Assembly (NCBI RefSeq): GCF_015453285.1
Contig: NZ_JADLZT010000007.1
Location: 62,001 to 126,000, forward strand
DNA: 64,000 nucleotides
Direction: 5' to 3'
From: Lysobacter niastensis
GTDB lineage: Bacteria; Pseudomonadota; Gammaproteobacteria; Xanthomonadales; Xanthomonadaceae
Part shown: in pieces, positions 18,805 through 27,259 of the stretch
Layout of the letters: each line of letters begins with the position of its first letter
Numbering within the stretch: the first letter of the stretch is position 1
The notes under the pieces: model-generated
What the model was told of the DNA's origin: nothing
Seen by the model: the letters and a program-made list of their open reading frames with translations, nothing else
The model's database searches: none
Made by a program: the position numbers and the translations under genes

Positions 18805-18978
18805 GCGCAGATGGTAAGCGCAAGGCTTCGCTGCGTGGAACAAGGTTTGTGCCAGCGCGCCGGCCGATGTATCGGCTTTGTAACGCGCGAATTTGGCCCC
18901 GTGTAGGAAATGTCAACGTTCTATGTGAGTGAAGCACACGCAGGAACCCGGTGACTTCCCCCGGCGACAGGAACGACG

Positions 18979-21759
18979 ATGAAACGTACCTACCTCGTGT
19001 CCGCGCGGTCCGGCGTCGCGGTGGGCGCCTTGGCGGCGGCGATCGGCTCGCTGGTCTGGGCCGCGACCTCGCTCAACCCTTCCGAACCGGACAGCACTGC
19101 AACCGCAGCCGCCGAAAAGGCTCCTGACGCCGACACCTGGGCCGAGCAGAAGCGCGACTCCATCCGGCAGAACGAAGGCGATACCAGCTTCTACTACGCG
19201 ATGACGACGCCCTCGCGCGGCAAGGTTGCACGCGGCGACACCGATGCCGTCGCGCGCTTCGCGTTGAGCCAGCCCATCGGGGCGTTGACGGCCCTTCCCG
19301 CGACGGGCGACCCCGTGCGCGGAACGTTCTCGCCGGTGATCCCCTGGCCGCTGGTGGGCATCCATTCGGTGCTGACGGCCGACGGCCGCGTGCTGAGCTA
19401 CGGCACCAAGACCAACGGCATCCAGACCGGGTACTACGTCTACGACCTGTGGGATCCGCAACTGGGAATGGGCCTTGATGCGCATACCACGCTGCCCAAC
19501 ACCACCGCCGTCGACCTGTTCTGCAACGCGCAGCAGCTGCTCCCAAGCGGCGACATCGAGATGTGGGGCGGCGACGTGCTGCGCGTACCCCAGGATTTCG
19601 CCAGCAACCTGCCTACCGACGATACCAACCTGTTCCGCGGTGCCGACGACGGCCTCGTGCGCACCGGCAAGATGTTCCGAAAGCGCTGGTACGCCAGCGC
19701 CATCACGCTCCCCAATGGCAACGTTTTCATCCAGGGCGGCGATGGCGGCAAGGACCGACCGGAAGTCCGTACCAGCACCGGCACCTTCCGCCTGCTGAGC
19801 GGCGCGGACACCAACTACCTGGCGGCCTATTACCCGCGCAACTTCGTCGCGCCGGACGGCAAGGTCTTCGGCATCGCCTACTCGCAGATGTTCAGGATCG
19901 ACGCGAGCGGCACTGGCACGCTGACACGTGTCGGCAAGTTCACCAGCACCAATATCGGCGGCAGCTCTTCCGCGGTGATGTTCCGTCCGGGCCGCATCCT
20001 GCAGGTCGGCGGCGGAATCGACGACACCCTGGCCAGCCGAGCCTCCAGCATCATCGACATCAACGGTGCCAGCCCGGTGATCACTGCGTTGCCGCAAGTG
20101 ACTTACCGGCGTCACTGGCCTAACGTCACCGTCCTCGCCGACGGCCGCGTGTTCCTGTCCGGTGGCAGCACCATCAACAACAATCCCGCCAACGGCGTGG
20201 CGTACACCACCGAGATATTCAACCCGGCCACCAACACCTGGTCGCTGGGCGCCACCGCGCAGCAGATGCGCCTGTACCACTCCACATCCCTGCTGTTGCC
20301 CGATGCGACGGTGCTCACGCTGGGCGGCGGCTCACTCGGCGGCGGCAATCCCGGCCCGCAACTGAACCTCAATGGCGAGATCTATTACCCGCCCTATCTG
20401 TTCAATGCCAACGGCACGCCGGCCGCGCGACCGATCATCAGCACGGCGCCGATGTCGGTGCAGCCGGCGACGAAGTTCCGCATCGGCACGCCGAGTCCAT
20501 CCGCGATTTCCCGCGTGACAATCGTGAGGTCAGGCTCGGTCACGCATTCCTTCGACATGGGCCAGCGCTTCCTGCAGCTGCCCTTCACCGTCGTCGGCAG
20601 CGAGATCGAAGCCACCTTGCCCACGAACACCTTCGAAACACCACCGGGCTTCTACCTGGTATTCGTGATCAACAGCCAGGGCGTGCCTTCCGAGGCTGCG
20701 ATGATGCGGATCAATGTCGCCGGCCAGACGCCGCCCCCTCCGGCAAACGCCACGTTGACCGTCCGCAAAGTGGTCGTCAATGACAATGGCGGCACCGGTA
20801 CGGCTCCGAACTTCAGCTTCTCGGTCAACAACGGCACGCCGGTCGCCTTCGAGGCGGATGGCAGCAACGCGCTGACCGTGCCTGCCGGAACCTACAACGT
20901 CACCGAACCGGCCGCATCCGGTTATGCGACCACGTACTCGGGATGCAGCAACGTCGTGCTGGCCGCCGGCGGAAATGCGACGTGCACGATCACCAACAAC
21001 GACATCGCCACGTCGGCGTCGCTGACCGTGCGCAAGATCGTGGTGAATGACAACGGCGGCGCGAAGGTTGCCTCCGACTTCAGCTTCTCGGTCAACGGCG
21101 CCGCCGCGGCGCCATTCGAAGCGGATGGCAGCAACACGTTGACCGTTGCGGCGGGCACCTACAACGTGACCGAACCCGCATCGAGCGGCTACGCGGCGAG
21201 CTTCTCCGGCTGCAGCGGCATCGTGCTGGCGGCCGGCGGAAGCGCGACGTGCACCATCACCAACAACGACATCGCCAGCGGAACGACCAACCTCATCGCC
21301 AACGGCGACTTCGAGGTCAACAGCCTGGCGCCCGGCACCGCGGCACTGGTGGCCAACGTGCTCGGTTGGACCAACTCCGCGGGCCCGGTCAAGCTGTGGA
21401 AGGGACGCAACGGCCTGGTCGCGGGTTCGGGCCAGTCGAACATGGAGATCGATGCGGTCATCACCGTGCCCAACTCGGTCTACCAGGACATCGCCACGGT
21501 CGCTGGCGCCACCTACGACCTGTCGTTCCTGCAGTCACCGCGCCCGGGCTTCGGCTTCAAGTCCAACCGCTTCGAGGTCTGGTGGAACGGCACCCTGTTG
21601 GCCACGTTCGCGCGCGACGGGCTGGTTCTGACCAATGCAGACTGGCAACGGGCGAGCTATGTGGTCACGGGTACCGGCAATGATCGCTTGTCGTTCCGCG
21701 AAGTGGACGTCGATGTCGGTGGTGGACTGGTGGACGACGTGCGCCTGACTGCACGTTGA
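18979..21759 (+). CDS. Secreted galactose-oxidase-like copper enzyme with repeat and C-terminal domains
   Basis: 926 aa with an N-terminal export signal or anchor (about 1-30). A kelch-like propeller and DUF1929 domain fill about 110-590. Candidate copper-radical residues align in order: Cys182 (DLFCNAQQ), Tyr238 (KRWYAS), Tyr433-His434 (LYHSTSLLLP) and His523 (VTHSFDMGQR), matching Cys228, Tyr272, Tyr495-His496 and His581 of galactose oxidase. Two near-identical 85-residue beta domains follow (about 592-680 and 681-767, each ending CTITNNDIA), then a C-terminal domain beginning NLIANGDFE, like DUF642/carbohydrate-binding modules. It likely oxidises an alcohol on a sugar or polymer outside the cell, giving hydrogen peroxide. 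The substrate is unknown. Confidence 0.9.
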   Translation: MKRTYLVSARSGVAVGALAAAIGSLVWAATSLNPSEPDSTATAAAEKAPDADTWAEQKRDSIRQNEGDTSFYYAMTTPSRGKVARGDTDAVARFALSQPIGALTALPATGDPVRGTFSPVIPWPLVGIHSVLTADGRVLSYGTKTNGIQTGYYVYDLWDPQLGMGLDAHTTLPNTTAVDLFCNAQQLLPSGDIEMWGGDVLRVPQDFASNLPTDDTNLFRGADDGLVRTGKMFRKRWYASAITLPNGNVFIQGGDGGKDRPEVRTSTGTFRLLSGADTNYLAAYYPRNFVAPDGKVFGIAYSQMFRIDASGTGTLTRVGKFTSTNIGGSSSAVMFRPGRILQVGGGIDDTLASRASSIIDINGASPVITALPQVTYRRHWPNVTVLADGRVFLSGGSTINNNPANGVAYTTEIFNPATNTWSLGATAQQMRLYHSTSLLLPDATVLTLGGGSLGGGNPGPQLNLNGEIYYPPYLFNANGTPAARPIISTAPMSVQPATKFRIGTPSPSAISRVTIVRSGSVTHSFDMGQRFLQLPFTVVGSEIEATLPTNTFETPPGFYLVFVINSQGVPSEAAMMRINVAGQTPPPPANATLTVRKVVVNDNGGTGTAPNFSFSVNNGTPVAFEADGSNALTVPAGTYNVTEPAASGYATTYSGCSNVVLAAGGNATCTITNNDIATSASLTVRKIVVNDNGGAKVASDFSFSVNGAAAAPFEADGSNTLTVAAGTYNVTEPASSGYAASFSGCSGIVLAAGGSATCTITNNDIASGTTNLIANGDFEVNSLAPGTAALVANVLGWTNSAGPVKLWKGRNGLVAGSGQSNMEIDAVITVPNSVYQDIATVAGATYDLSFLQSPRPGFGFKSNRFEVWWNGTLLATFARDGLVLTNADWQRASYVVTGTGNDRLSFREVDVDVGGGLVDDVRLTAR

Positions 21760-21768
21760 GCCGGGAAT

Positions 21769-21794
21769 GCGGAGGCGCACGAGCGCGCCTCCGC
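21769..21794. terminator. Hairpin between convergent genes
   Basis: A 10-bp perfect stem (GCGGAGGCGC with its complement) around a 6-nt loop lies between the stops of the oxidase gene and the GFA gene. It could end transcription from both sides, though there is no strong T tract. Confidence 0.55.
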
Positions 21795-21805
21795 CATTGG
21801 ACAAC

Positions 21806-22213
21806 CTAGATGTCTGTCAGATGCGCGATGGCCGCGGTCTGCGCTTCGCGCTGGTTGTCGTCGAATGGCGTGACGGTCACCCGCGTGACGGTGCCGGCAT
21901 CGAGGCAGCGCACGTTGACGTCGATCCCATCCGGATGCGATCGCGGCACGTAGAAGCTCTTGATGCCACAGTGGCGGCAGAAGCGATGCTTGGCCGCTCC
22001 GGTGTTGAAGGTGTACTCGACCAGGTCACCCTCGCCCGACAGCAGGCGGAAGCGCGTGGCCGGCACGATCAGGTGCAGGAAGCCGCTCATGCGGCAGATC
22101 GAGCAGTTGCAGTCGAGTGCTTCGATCTCGGCCGGAGCATCGACTTCGAAGCGGACGCGGCGGCAATGGCAGCCGCCACTATGGGTGATGACAGGGGCGT
22201 CGGGCGTGTTCAC
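21806..22213 (-). CDS. GFA/CENP-V family zinc protein
   Basis: 135 aa. The GFA fold signature is clear: GGCHCRRVRFEV near the N-terminus, CNCSICRMSG at about 35-45 and RFCRHCGIKSF at about 78-88, giving the cysteines for the zinc sites. Family members were first described as glutathione-dependent formaldehyde-activating enzymes, but many have other or unknown roles. It lies 9 nt downstream of the next gene on the same strand, so they may share a transcript. Confidence 0.92.
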   Translation of the reverse strand: MNTPDAPVITHSGGCHCRRVRFEVDAPAEIEALDCNCSICRMSGFLHLIVPATRFRLLSGEGDLVEYTFNTGAAKHRFCRHCGIKSFYVPRSHPDGIDVNVRCLDAGTVTRVTVTPFDDNQREAQTAAIAHLTDI

Positions 22214-22222
22214 CCGCCAAGC

Positions 22223-22846
22223 TTAATGCTTGCCGCCGCTGCCTTGGCTGTTGCCGTTCTTGTTCTTGCCTTGCCCCTTGCCTTGCGCCGGCTTGCCCTT
22301 CGATTGCGCGCCAGCCTGCGCCGCCTTCTGCTTGTCCGCGCCCTTGGCTCGGCCGGGGAAGTCACGCTGGAGGTCGGAATCGATGGTGATCGGACGCGCC
22401 CAACGGTCGTAGGTCGGCACGAAGCCTTTCTTCAGACGGTGGAACTCCGCCGAGCCCGGTTTGATGCCGAGGCTGCGGGCGACAGCGCCCCAGCCCTGCT
22501 CGTGGTCGCGCTCCCACACTTCGACGACATAACGGCATGGGCGCCCCATTACCGACGCCATGGCACAGGCGTAGTAGATGTCGCCCGGCGCCCAGTGGCG
22601 GTTGAGCAGCAGGTCGGTGACCAGATCACGCGGGGCGCCGTAGTAGCGCACCATTTCGTCGACGAACGGATCGCGGTAACGCGAACCGTAGCGATTCATG
22701 TCGCCGAGCCAGGTGTCGACCCAGGCGTCGCCGCTGCGCGGGTCCCAGCCAAAGGTATAGTCCTGCGCCGATGCGGTGCCGAACCCCAGCAGGGTGGCCA
22801 TGGCGGCTGCCAGCGTCATCAGGCGGGTCTTGGACTTGGGTTGCAT
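22223..22846 (-). CDS. Exported protein of unknown function with basic low-complexity tail
   Basis: About 207 aa from the Met at 22846 (GGAG 9 nt upstream; another ATG lies five codons earlier). A signal peptide runs to about residue 28 (GFGTASAQ). The middle part, about 30-150, has conserved-looking Trp/Tyr/Asp (WDPRSGDAWVDTWLGDM, YACAMASVMGRPC) and could fold independently. The last 45 residues are Gln/Gly/Lys-rich (KGKPAQGKGQGKNKNG). No named family recognised; likely periplasmic or surface-bound, perhaps to negatively charged polymers. Confidence 0.8.
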   Translation of the reverse strand: MQPKSKTRLMTLAAAMATLLGFGTASAQDYTFGWDPRSGDAWVDTWLGDMNRYGSRYRDPFVDEMVRYYGAPRDLVTDLLLNRHWAPGDIYYACAMASVMGRPCRYVVEVWERDHEQGWGAVARSLGIKPGSAEFHRLKKGFVPTYDRWARPITIDSDLQRDFPGRAKGADKQKAAQAGAQSKGKPAQGKGQGKNKNGNSQGSGGKH

Positions 22847-23012
22847 CGGAATCGTCTCCATGGGCGGTCGCCTGCTCGCGGCGCCGTGGAATGCTCGTGC
22901 TTCGCCGGTGAATCCGCTCTGAAATTCCGGGCGCTGGCCGATTCCCCTTCGGTTTCAGTTTAACTGCCATCGCGTCCGTGCGCGCCTTCACCGGCTTCCC
23001 GGAAACGAAATG

Positions 23013-23040
23013 GCGCACACGGCCAAGCTGTGCGCGCCAT
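23013..23040 (-). terminator. Hairpin after the Tyr/Arg-rich protein gene
   Basis: An imperfect inverted repeat (GGCGCACA pairing with TGTGCGCGCC) follows the stop at 23062 on the minus strand, and T-rich sequence comes after it. Likely rho-independent terminator, moderate support. Confidence 0.45.
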
Positions 23041-23061
23041 GCTTGCAGCTACTGGCCGATG

Positions 23062-23550
23062 TCAATCGTCGTCGGTGTGCCAGCGTCGGCTATCCCAGTA
23101 ACGATCGCCGTACTCGAACGAGTCCTTGTAACGGTAATGGCGGTCGTCCCGGTCGTAGCCGTAGTAGCGGCGATCGTAGCGGGAGTCGTAATACTCGACT
23201 TTGCACTTGCCGTGCTTGTTGCAGTTGGCATACCGGCGCGGTGCATTGCGGTAGTAGCCATAGGCGTTGCCGTACGGCGCTCCGGCGCGGTAGTAGCGCG
23301 GCACCGTCCGGTAGTAGGTCGGGCGGCCGTAGCGGTCGTGCACGACAACCAGACGGTTGCCGTAGCCGTAATCGTTGCCATAGCGGTAGTACGGATAGCC
23401 GCTGTGGTAGATCACGTCCGCGACGTCGACGATCACGCGGACCAGATCGTCGCCGTCGTCAGCGCGCGCCGGAGCGGGCGACAAGCCGGCCACGCCGAGC
23501 CCGGCAGCAAGCACAACCGGTGCGACCCAGCGGGACAGGACAGTGGACAT
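23062..23550 (-). CDS. Exported Tyr/Arg/Asp-rich protein
   Basis: 162 aa with a signal peptide ending near residue 30 (SPAPARA-DDGDD). After a short acidic segment with a likely helix (DLVRVIVDVADVIYHSGY) the protein is dominated by Tyr, Arg, Gly and Asp (YYRYGNDYGYGN, DRRYYGYDRDDRHYRYKD), with one Cys pair (NCNKHGKCK). Such compositions occur in small envelope proteins of Xanthomonadaceae. Function unknown; no enzyme motif seen. Confidence 0.8.
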   Translation of the reverse strand: MSTVLSRWVAPVVLAAGLGVAGLSPAPARADDGDDLVRVIVDVADVIYHSGYPYYRYGNDYGYGNRLVVVHDRYGRPTYYRTVPRYYRAGAPYGNAYGYYRNAPRRYANCNKHGKCKVEYYDSRYDRRYYGYDRDDRHYRYKDSFEYGDRYWDSRRWHTDDD

Positions 23551-23706
23551 GGTGGTTCTCCTGGTTCACCTGAGAGCCGCCTGCCACCCCGACAGGTTCC
23601 TGGTCTCTCAGGTGTCGGCGATGACGATGAGGCCGACTCGGTGAACCATTTTTTAATGCGGCCCGTGCACCGCGAAAACGCTCAGCCGGCGTTGGGTTTG
23701 CCGCCC

Positions 23707-24426
23707 TCAGGCCTCGCGAGCGGCCAGTTCCCGGACCGCCGCAGGCAGTGCGTGCGCCCCGTCCACCCGGCGCAGCCTCGGCGCATCGTCGGCCAGGTCC
23801 GTCTCTTCTTCGTGGGCCCAGGTCGTGTGGTACGGCATGTGGATGCCCCAGCCGCCCAGCTCCAGCACGGGTGCGATGTCCGAACGCAGCGAGTTGCCGA
23901 TCATCACGAAGCGCTCCGGCGCCAGGTCGAACTCGCCGAGCACGCGCGAGTAGGTCGAGGCGTCCTTCTCGCTGACGATCTCGATGCGGCGGAACAGATC
24001 CGCCAGCCCGCATTGCCTGACCTTCGCCTCCTGGTGGAACAAATCGCCCTTGGTGATCAGCACGATGGCGTAGTCGGCGGCAATGGCCGCCACCGCTTCC
24101 GGAATTCCAGGAAGCAGTTCCACCGGATGCCGCAGCAGCTCCTTGCCCAGCCCGACGATGCGGTGCAGGTCGCCGGCACTGACGCGCGACTGGGTGATGT
24201 CGACGGCGGCTTCGACCATCGACAGCACCATGCCCTTCACGCCGTAGCCGAAGAGCGCGATGTTGCCCTTCTCCACTTCATAGAGGCGGTCGAGCACGCG
24301 CGCGTCGCGCAGGTCGACGTAATGGCCGACGATGCGCTCGAACTCGCGCTGGGCCTCATCGAAGTAATCCTGGCTGCGCCAGAGCGTGTCGTCGGCGTCG
24401 AAGCCGACCAGTTCAAACTTTGCCAT
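23707..24426 (-). CDS. HAD superfamily hydrolase
   Basis: 239 aa from the Met at 24426 (MAKFELVG). Motif I is FDADDTLW, with the two catalytic Asp residues. A helical cap follows (about 15-95), then motif II VLITKGD (Thr then Lys), and motif III/IV around FVMIGNSLRSDIAP. This is a soluble phosphatase of the HAD class I group, hydrolysing a phosphate monoester such as a sugar or nucleotide phosphate. Substrate not deducible. Confidence 0.93.
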   Translation of the reverse strand: MAKFELVGFDADDTLWRSQDYFDEAQREFERIVGHYVDLRDARVLDRLYEVEKGNIALFGYGVKGMVLSMVEAAVDITQSRVSAGDLHRIVGLGKELLRHPVELLPGIPEAVAAIAADYAIVLITKGDLFHQEAKVRQCGLADLFRRIEIVSEKDASTYSRVLGEFDLAPERFVMIGNSLRSDIAPVLELGGWGIHMPYHTTWAHEEETDLADDAPRLRRVDGAHALPAAVRELAAREA

Positions 24427-24490
24427 GCGCCTAGTATCGCCTCTCCGAGCTGCGGCCTGAAGCCGGAACGCTGCTTTCGACCGACGCAGC

Positions 24491-24521
24491 AAGAAAAAGG
24501 GGCGGCCCATTGGGCCGCCCC
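24491..24521 (-). terminator. Rho-independent terminator of the EF-hand protein gene
   Basis: A perfect 10-bp stem GGGGCGGCCC around a 3-nt loop, followed on the minus strand by TTTTTCTT. It lies 45 nt after the stop of the gene at 24566-24907. A textbook intrinsic terminator. Confidence 0.9.
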
Positions 24522-24565
24522 TGCATCGTGGGGGGAGGAAGGCAGCTGAGGCTACCGCGCGGTGG

Positions 24566-24907
24566 TCATCCGCCGGCCGGGTTGCCCTTGGTGGCCTGGA
24601 CCTTGGCGACGTAGTTCTTGTACTCGTCGGTAGTCAGCGCGCCATCGGCGTTGCCGTCGGCCTGGTCGAACACCTTGCCCAGTGCCGGGACCGCGGCGGC
24701 CTCGGTCTTGGTGAGCTTGCCGTCCTTGTCGAGATCGACATCGGACCAGCTCTTCTTCTGCGGCGTTGCGGCGGGCGTCTCAGCCGGAGCAGCAGTCTGC
24801 GGTGCGGCAGGGTCGGCCGACTGCGCGAAGGCAAGCGGCGCCGTCAGCGACGCGAGTACAGCGAACACACCGATCATGGATTTGCGCGAAGACGTGAACT
24901 GGCTCAT
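24566..24907 (-). CDS. Exported EF-hand calcium-binding protein
   Basis: 113 aa from the Met at 24907 (GGAG upstream). Signal peptide to about residue 29 (APLAFAQ), then a Pro/Ala-rich linker, then two EF-hand loops: DLDKDGKLTKTE (about 59-70) and DGNADGALTTDE (about 83-94). A periplasmic or secreted calcium-binding protein or sensor. A second exported EF-hand gene lies at 26569-27075. It has its own terminator, so is likely monocistronic. Confidence 0.9.
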   Translation of the reverse strand: MSQFTSSRKSMIGVFAVLASLTAPLAFAQSADPAAPQTAAPAETPAATPQKKSWSDVDLDKDGKLTKTEAAAVPALGKVFDQADGNADGALTTDEYKNYVAKVQATKGNPAGG

Positions 24908-25189
24908 GCGTGTACTCCGGAATGGAAAGTAGTGGCGCGTGTCGGTTTCGAATGCACGACCTCGACCGCACGACCGCACCATGCCGATGCAGGCATGAAC
25001 GCGAACACGTCGCTGGCAACGGGAGTAACGCCGCTTTAACCACGCACGCTTCGATTGCGGATAGCAGACCACCCGGAATCGCGCCGGATCACAGCCACAG
25101 CGTGATGCGCGCAGCACTTCGCGATGACCGCGCGAGTGAACGCAACACAACCTTCACGAATGCGCCATCGCAACAGCCCACGTGGATGC

Positions 25190-25378
25190 CTAGGCCTCGT
25201 CCTCGCGAGCGACGTCGACAGAAGGCATCCCTTCGTCGTCGACATCGAGCATCACCACGATCGGCCTGCAGCAGACCTGGCAATCCTCGACATAGCGCTG
25301 CCCGCCGCCCGACACGTCGACCTCGAGATCGATGCTCTCGCCGCAGTACGGGCACACGACAGTGGCGAACGGCAGCAT
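25190..25378 (-). CDS. CPXCG-motif cysteine-rich protein
   Basis: 62 aa from the Met at 25378 (MLPFATVV). Contains CPYCGES near the N-terminus and EDCQVCCRPIVV in the middle, the arrangement of the Cys_rich_CPXG family (PF14255), probably one zinc-ribbon-like site. A small cytoplasmic protein of unknown role, with a DE-rich end. It lies 13 nt after the upstream lipoprotein gene, so the pair is probably one transcript. Confidence 0.88.
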   Translation of the reverse strand: MLPFATVVCPYCGESIDLEVDVSGGGQRYVEDCQVCCRPIVVMLDVDDEGMPSVDVAREDEA

Positions 25379-25391
25379 CGCAAGGCCTACG

Positions 25392-25883
25392 CTATTGCGG
25401 CTTGGCAGGAGGCAGCGGCACATCCGCTGCCACCACGAGCAGCAGGTCGACCGGCTCGCCCGGGTTATGGCTGCGCAGGCGCAGGTTTTCTCCGTCGTAC
25501 CCGAGGATTTCGGTACGGTAGGGGCGCCCCTCCTCGATCAGCGTCAGGTTGCCCTGCTCGAAGCGCCACTCGCCGTACAGCGGAGTGCCGTGGGCCGACG
25601 CGATCACCAGCGTGCCGTTGGCCAGGAACGCATAGGTAGTGCCCGGCTCGACCGCGGTGGATTCCTTGACGCGCCAGACCCGGTCGGCGAACAGGGACCG
25701 GTCCACGCTAGGGGCCGCAGGCGTCGTAGCAGGCGTCGGCGCAGGCGATGACGAGTCTGCCGGGGCAGTTTGGGCTGCGGGCGCCGGAGCGCCTGCCGCA
25801 GGTGTCGCCTGATCGTTCTCGTGGCCCTTGCATGCAGACAACGCCAGCACGACGACCATGAGCGCAACGGGGTTTCGATTCAT
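25392..25883 (-). CDS. Predicted lipoprotein
   Basis: 163 aa from the Met at 25883. Lipobox ALSAC gives a lipidated Cys at about residue 18. A Pro/Ala-rich linker (about 28-60) leads to a compact C-terminal domain of about 100 residues (FADRVWRVKES...GEWRFEQGNLTLIEEG) that resembles small beta-barrel lipoprotein domains of the META/HslJ kind; that likeness is weak. Likely attached to the outer membrane. The frame continues upstream to 26459, but that part is antisense to the next gene. Confidence 0.82.
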   Translation of the reverse strand: MNRNPVALMVVVLALSACKGHENDQATPAAGAPAPAAQTAPADSSSPAPTPATTPAAPSVDRSLFADRVWRVKESTAVEPGTTYAFLANGTLVIASAHGTPLYGEWRFEQGNLTLIEEGRPYRTEILGYDGENLRLRSHNPGEPVDLLLVVAADVPLPPAKPQ

Positions 25884-26058
25884 CGGCGATCTCCATGTCC
25901 GCGACGGCCGCACCTTAACACCTGGCGCCATGCACATCGTTGCAGCGTCTTCACCATCACGCGCCAGTAACCCGCGCGGCGCAAAGCTGCCCGAACACCG
26001 GCCGGGCCCGATGCGATGCCGACCGGCAACGACCTCCCGGTTGGCCAGGAGACAGACG

Positions 26059-26559
26059 ATGAAAGTCCGCCACGTGTTCAGCACGCCCGACATCGACACC
26101 GCCCGCAAGGTGATGGAGGCCGCGGAGCGTGGGGGAATCAAAAGTGGCGACATCCTGCTGGCGGCGCGTTCGGACATCGAGCTGGACGAGCTCCCCAACG
26201 AGCACAAGGAAGCAGACACCGACCTGATACCCGCTGCCCTACGCGGTGCCGGGTACGGCGGCGCAGCCGGCCTGCTGGCCGGGCTCGCGGCGATCGTGCT
26301 GACGCCGATCGGCCTCACACTGGCCGGAGCCGCGGCGGCCGCAGTTGCGGGTGCAGTGGTGGGCTGCTGGGCTTCGGCGCTGGTGGGCTCTTCGCTGCCC
26401 GACCCGATCCGGCGCAAGTTCGACGCCGAGATCCACGCCGGACGGATCCTGGTCGTCATCGACGCCGAGAAGGAAGAACTGGACGCGATCGAACCGGACC
26501 TGCTCAGCGCCGGTGCGTCCCTGCTGCCCTACGAACAGACCACGGTGCTCGTGCGCTGA
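26059..26559 (+). CDS. Membrane protein with glycine/alanine-rich hydrophobic core
   Basis: 166 aa; ATG at 26059 with AGGAG upstream. A soluble N-terminal part (about 1-55, MKVRHVFSTPDIDTARKVME) is followed by a long Ala/Gly hydrophobic region (about 62-115, likely two helices) and a C-terminal alpha/beta part (RILVVIDAEKEELDAIE). This layout is like DUF1269-type proteins. No catalytic motif. It stands alone on the plus strand. Confidence 0.82.
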   Translation: MKVRHVFSTPDIDTARKVMEAAERGGIKSGDILLAARSDIELDELPNEHKEADTDLIPAALRGAGYGGAAGLLAGLAAIVLTPIGLTLAGAAAAAVAGAVVGCWASALVGSSLPDPIRRKFDAEIHAGRILVVIDAEKEELDAIEPDLLSAGASLLPYEQTTVLVR

Positions 26560-26568
26560 GCAGCGCCG

Positions 26569-27075
26569 TTACGGTTTGTCCACGCCCTGCGACTGGACGT
26601 GATATTCGGCATCGGTGACGAACCCGTCGCTGTTCGCATCCAGGCTCGCGAAGCGCGTGCTGAAGCCCGCATCGGCGCGGCTCTCGGTCGCGCTGATCCG
26701 GCCGTCCTGGTCGCGATCCAACTGCATCCACAGCGTAGAGCCCGCCGCGGGTTCAGGTGAGGACGCCACGGCCTGAGATAGCGCTGGAGGCGGACGCGAA
26801 CTCATCGGATCCTCGTTGCCCTGAACCGGCGTAGGCAGGCCATCGCGCGCATGGTCGATCGGGTCGGCGGCCTGCTCCGTCACCGGCGGTGGCGCGGTTT
26901 GCGGCGCTCCGCGTTCGACCGAACGGGTCGCTTCGGTCTGCTGCGTGCTCTGCTGCGCGTGCAGCCGCGGCGGCACGGCAAGCAGCAGCGGGATCAGCAG
27001 CCACTGGATCGGGGACAGGCCTTCCGACGCATGCAGTGGTTGGCAACGTGTCTGGATGCGGATTGGGGTCTTCAT
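26569..27075 (-). CDS. Exported EF-hand domain protein
   Basis: 168 aa from the Met at 27075 (MKTPIRIQTRC). A hydrophobic segment (about 20-41, IQWLLIPLLLAVPPRLHA) acts as signal or anchor; a Pro/Gln-rich linker follows. Two EF-hand loops lie near the C-terminus: DRDQDGRISATE and DANSDGFVTDAE. With the protein at 24566 it forms a local pair of exported calcium-binding proteins; the role is unknown. Confidence 0.85.
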   Translation of the reverse strand: MKTPIRIQTRCQPLHASEGLSPIQWLLIPLLLAVPPRLHAQQSTQQTEATRSVERGAPQTAPPPVTEQAADPIDHARDGLPTPVQGNEDPMSSRPPPALSQAVASSPEPAAGSTLWMQLDRDQDGRISATESRADAGFSTRFASLDANSDGFVTDAEYHVQSQGVDKP

Positions 27076-27259
27076 GTCTGGCTCCGCGGGCACTTGCCCG
27101 TACTACCTCAGAAGCATCGAACCGGACGGCTGTATAGGCGACAACGCAGGCGCAGCTAACGACGCCTTCATTCCATCGTGTCCGCGGCGTATCGATTCCG
27201 CCTATTCAGGCGCCAGAAAGTGGCCAGCGGATGCTGCCCTGCGGCATGTCCCTGCGCTG

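Noticed and set aside
25884..26459. Upstream extension of the lipoprotein frame
   Set aside because: It runs antisense to the gene at 26059-26559, while the lipobox needs the Met at 25883.
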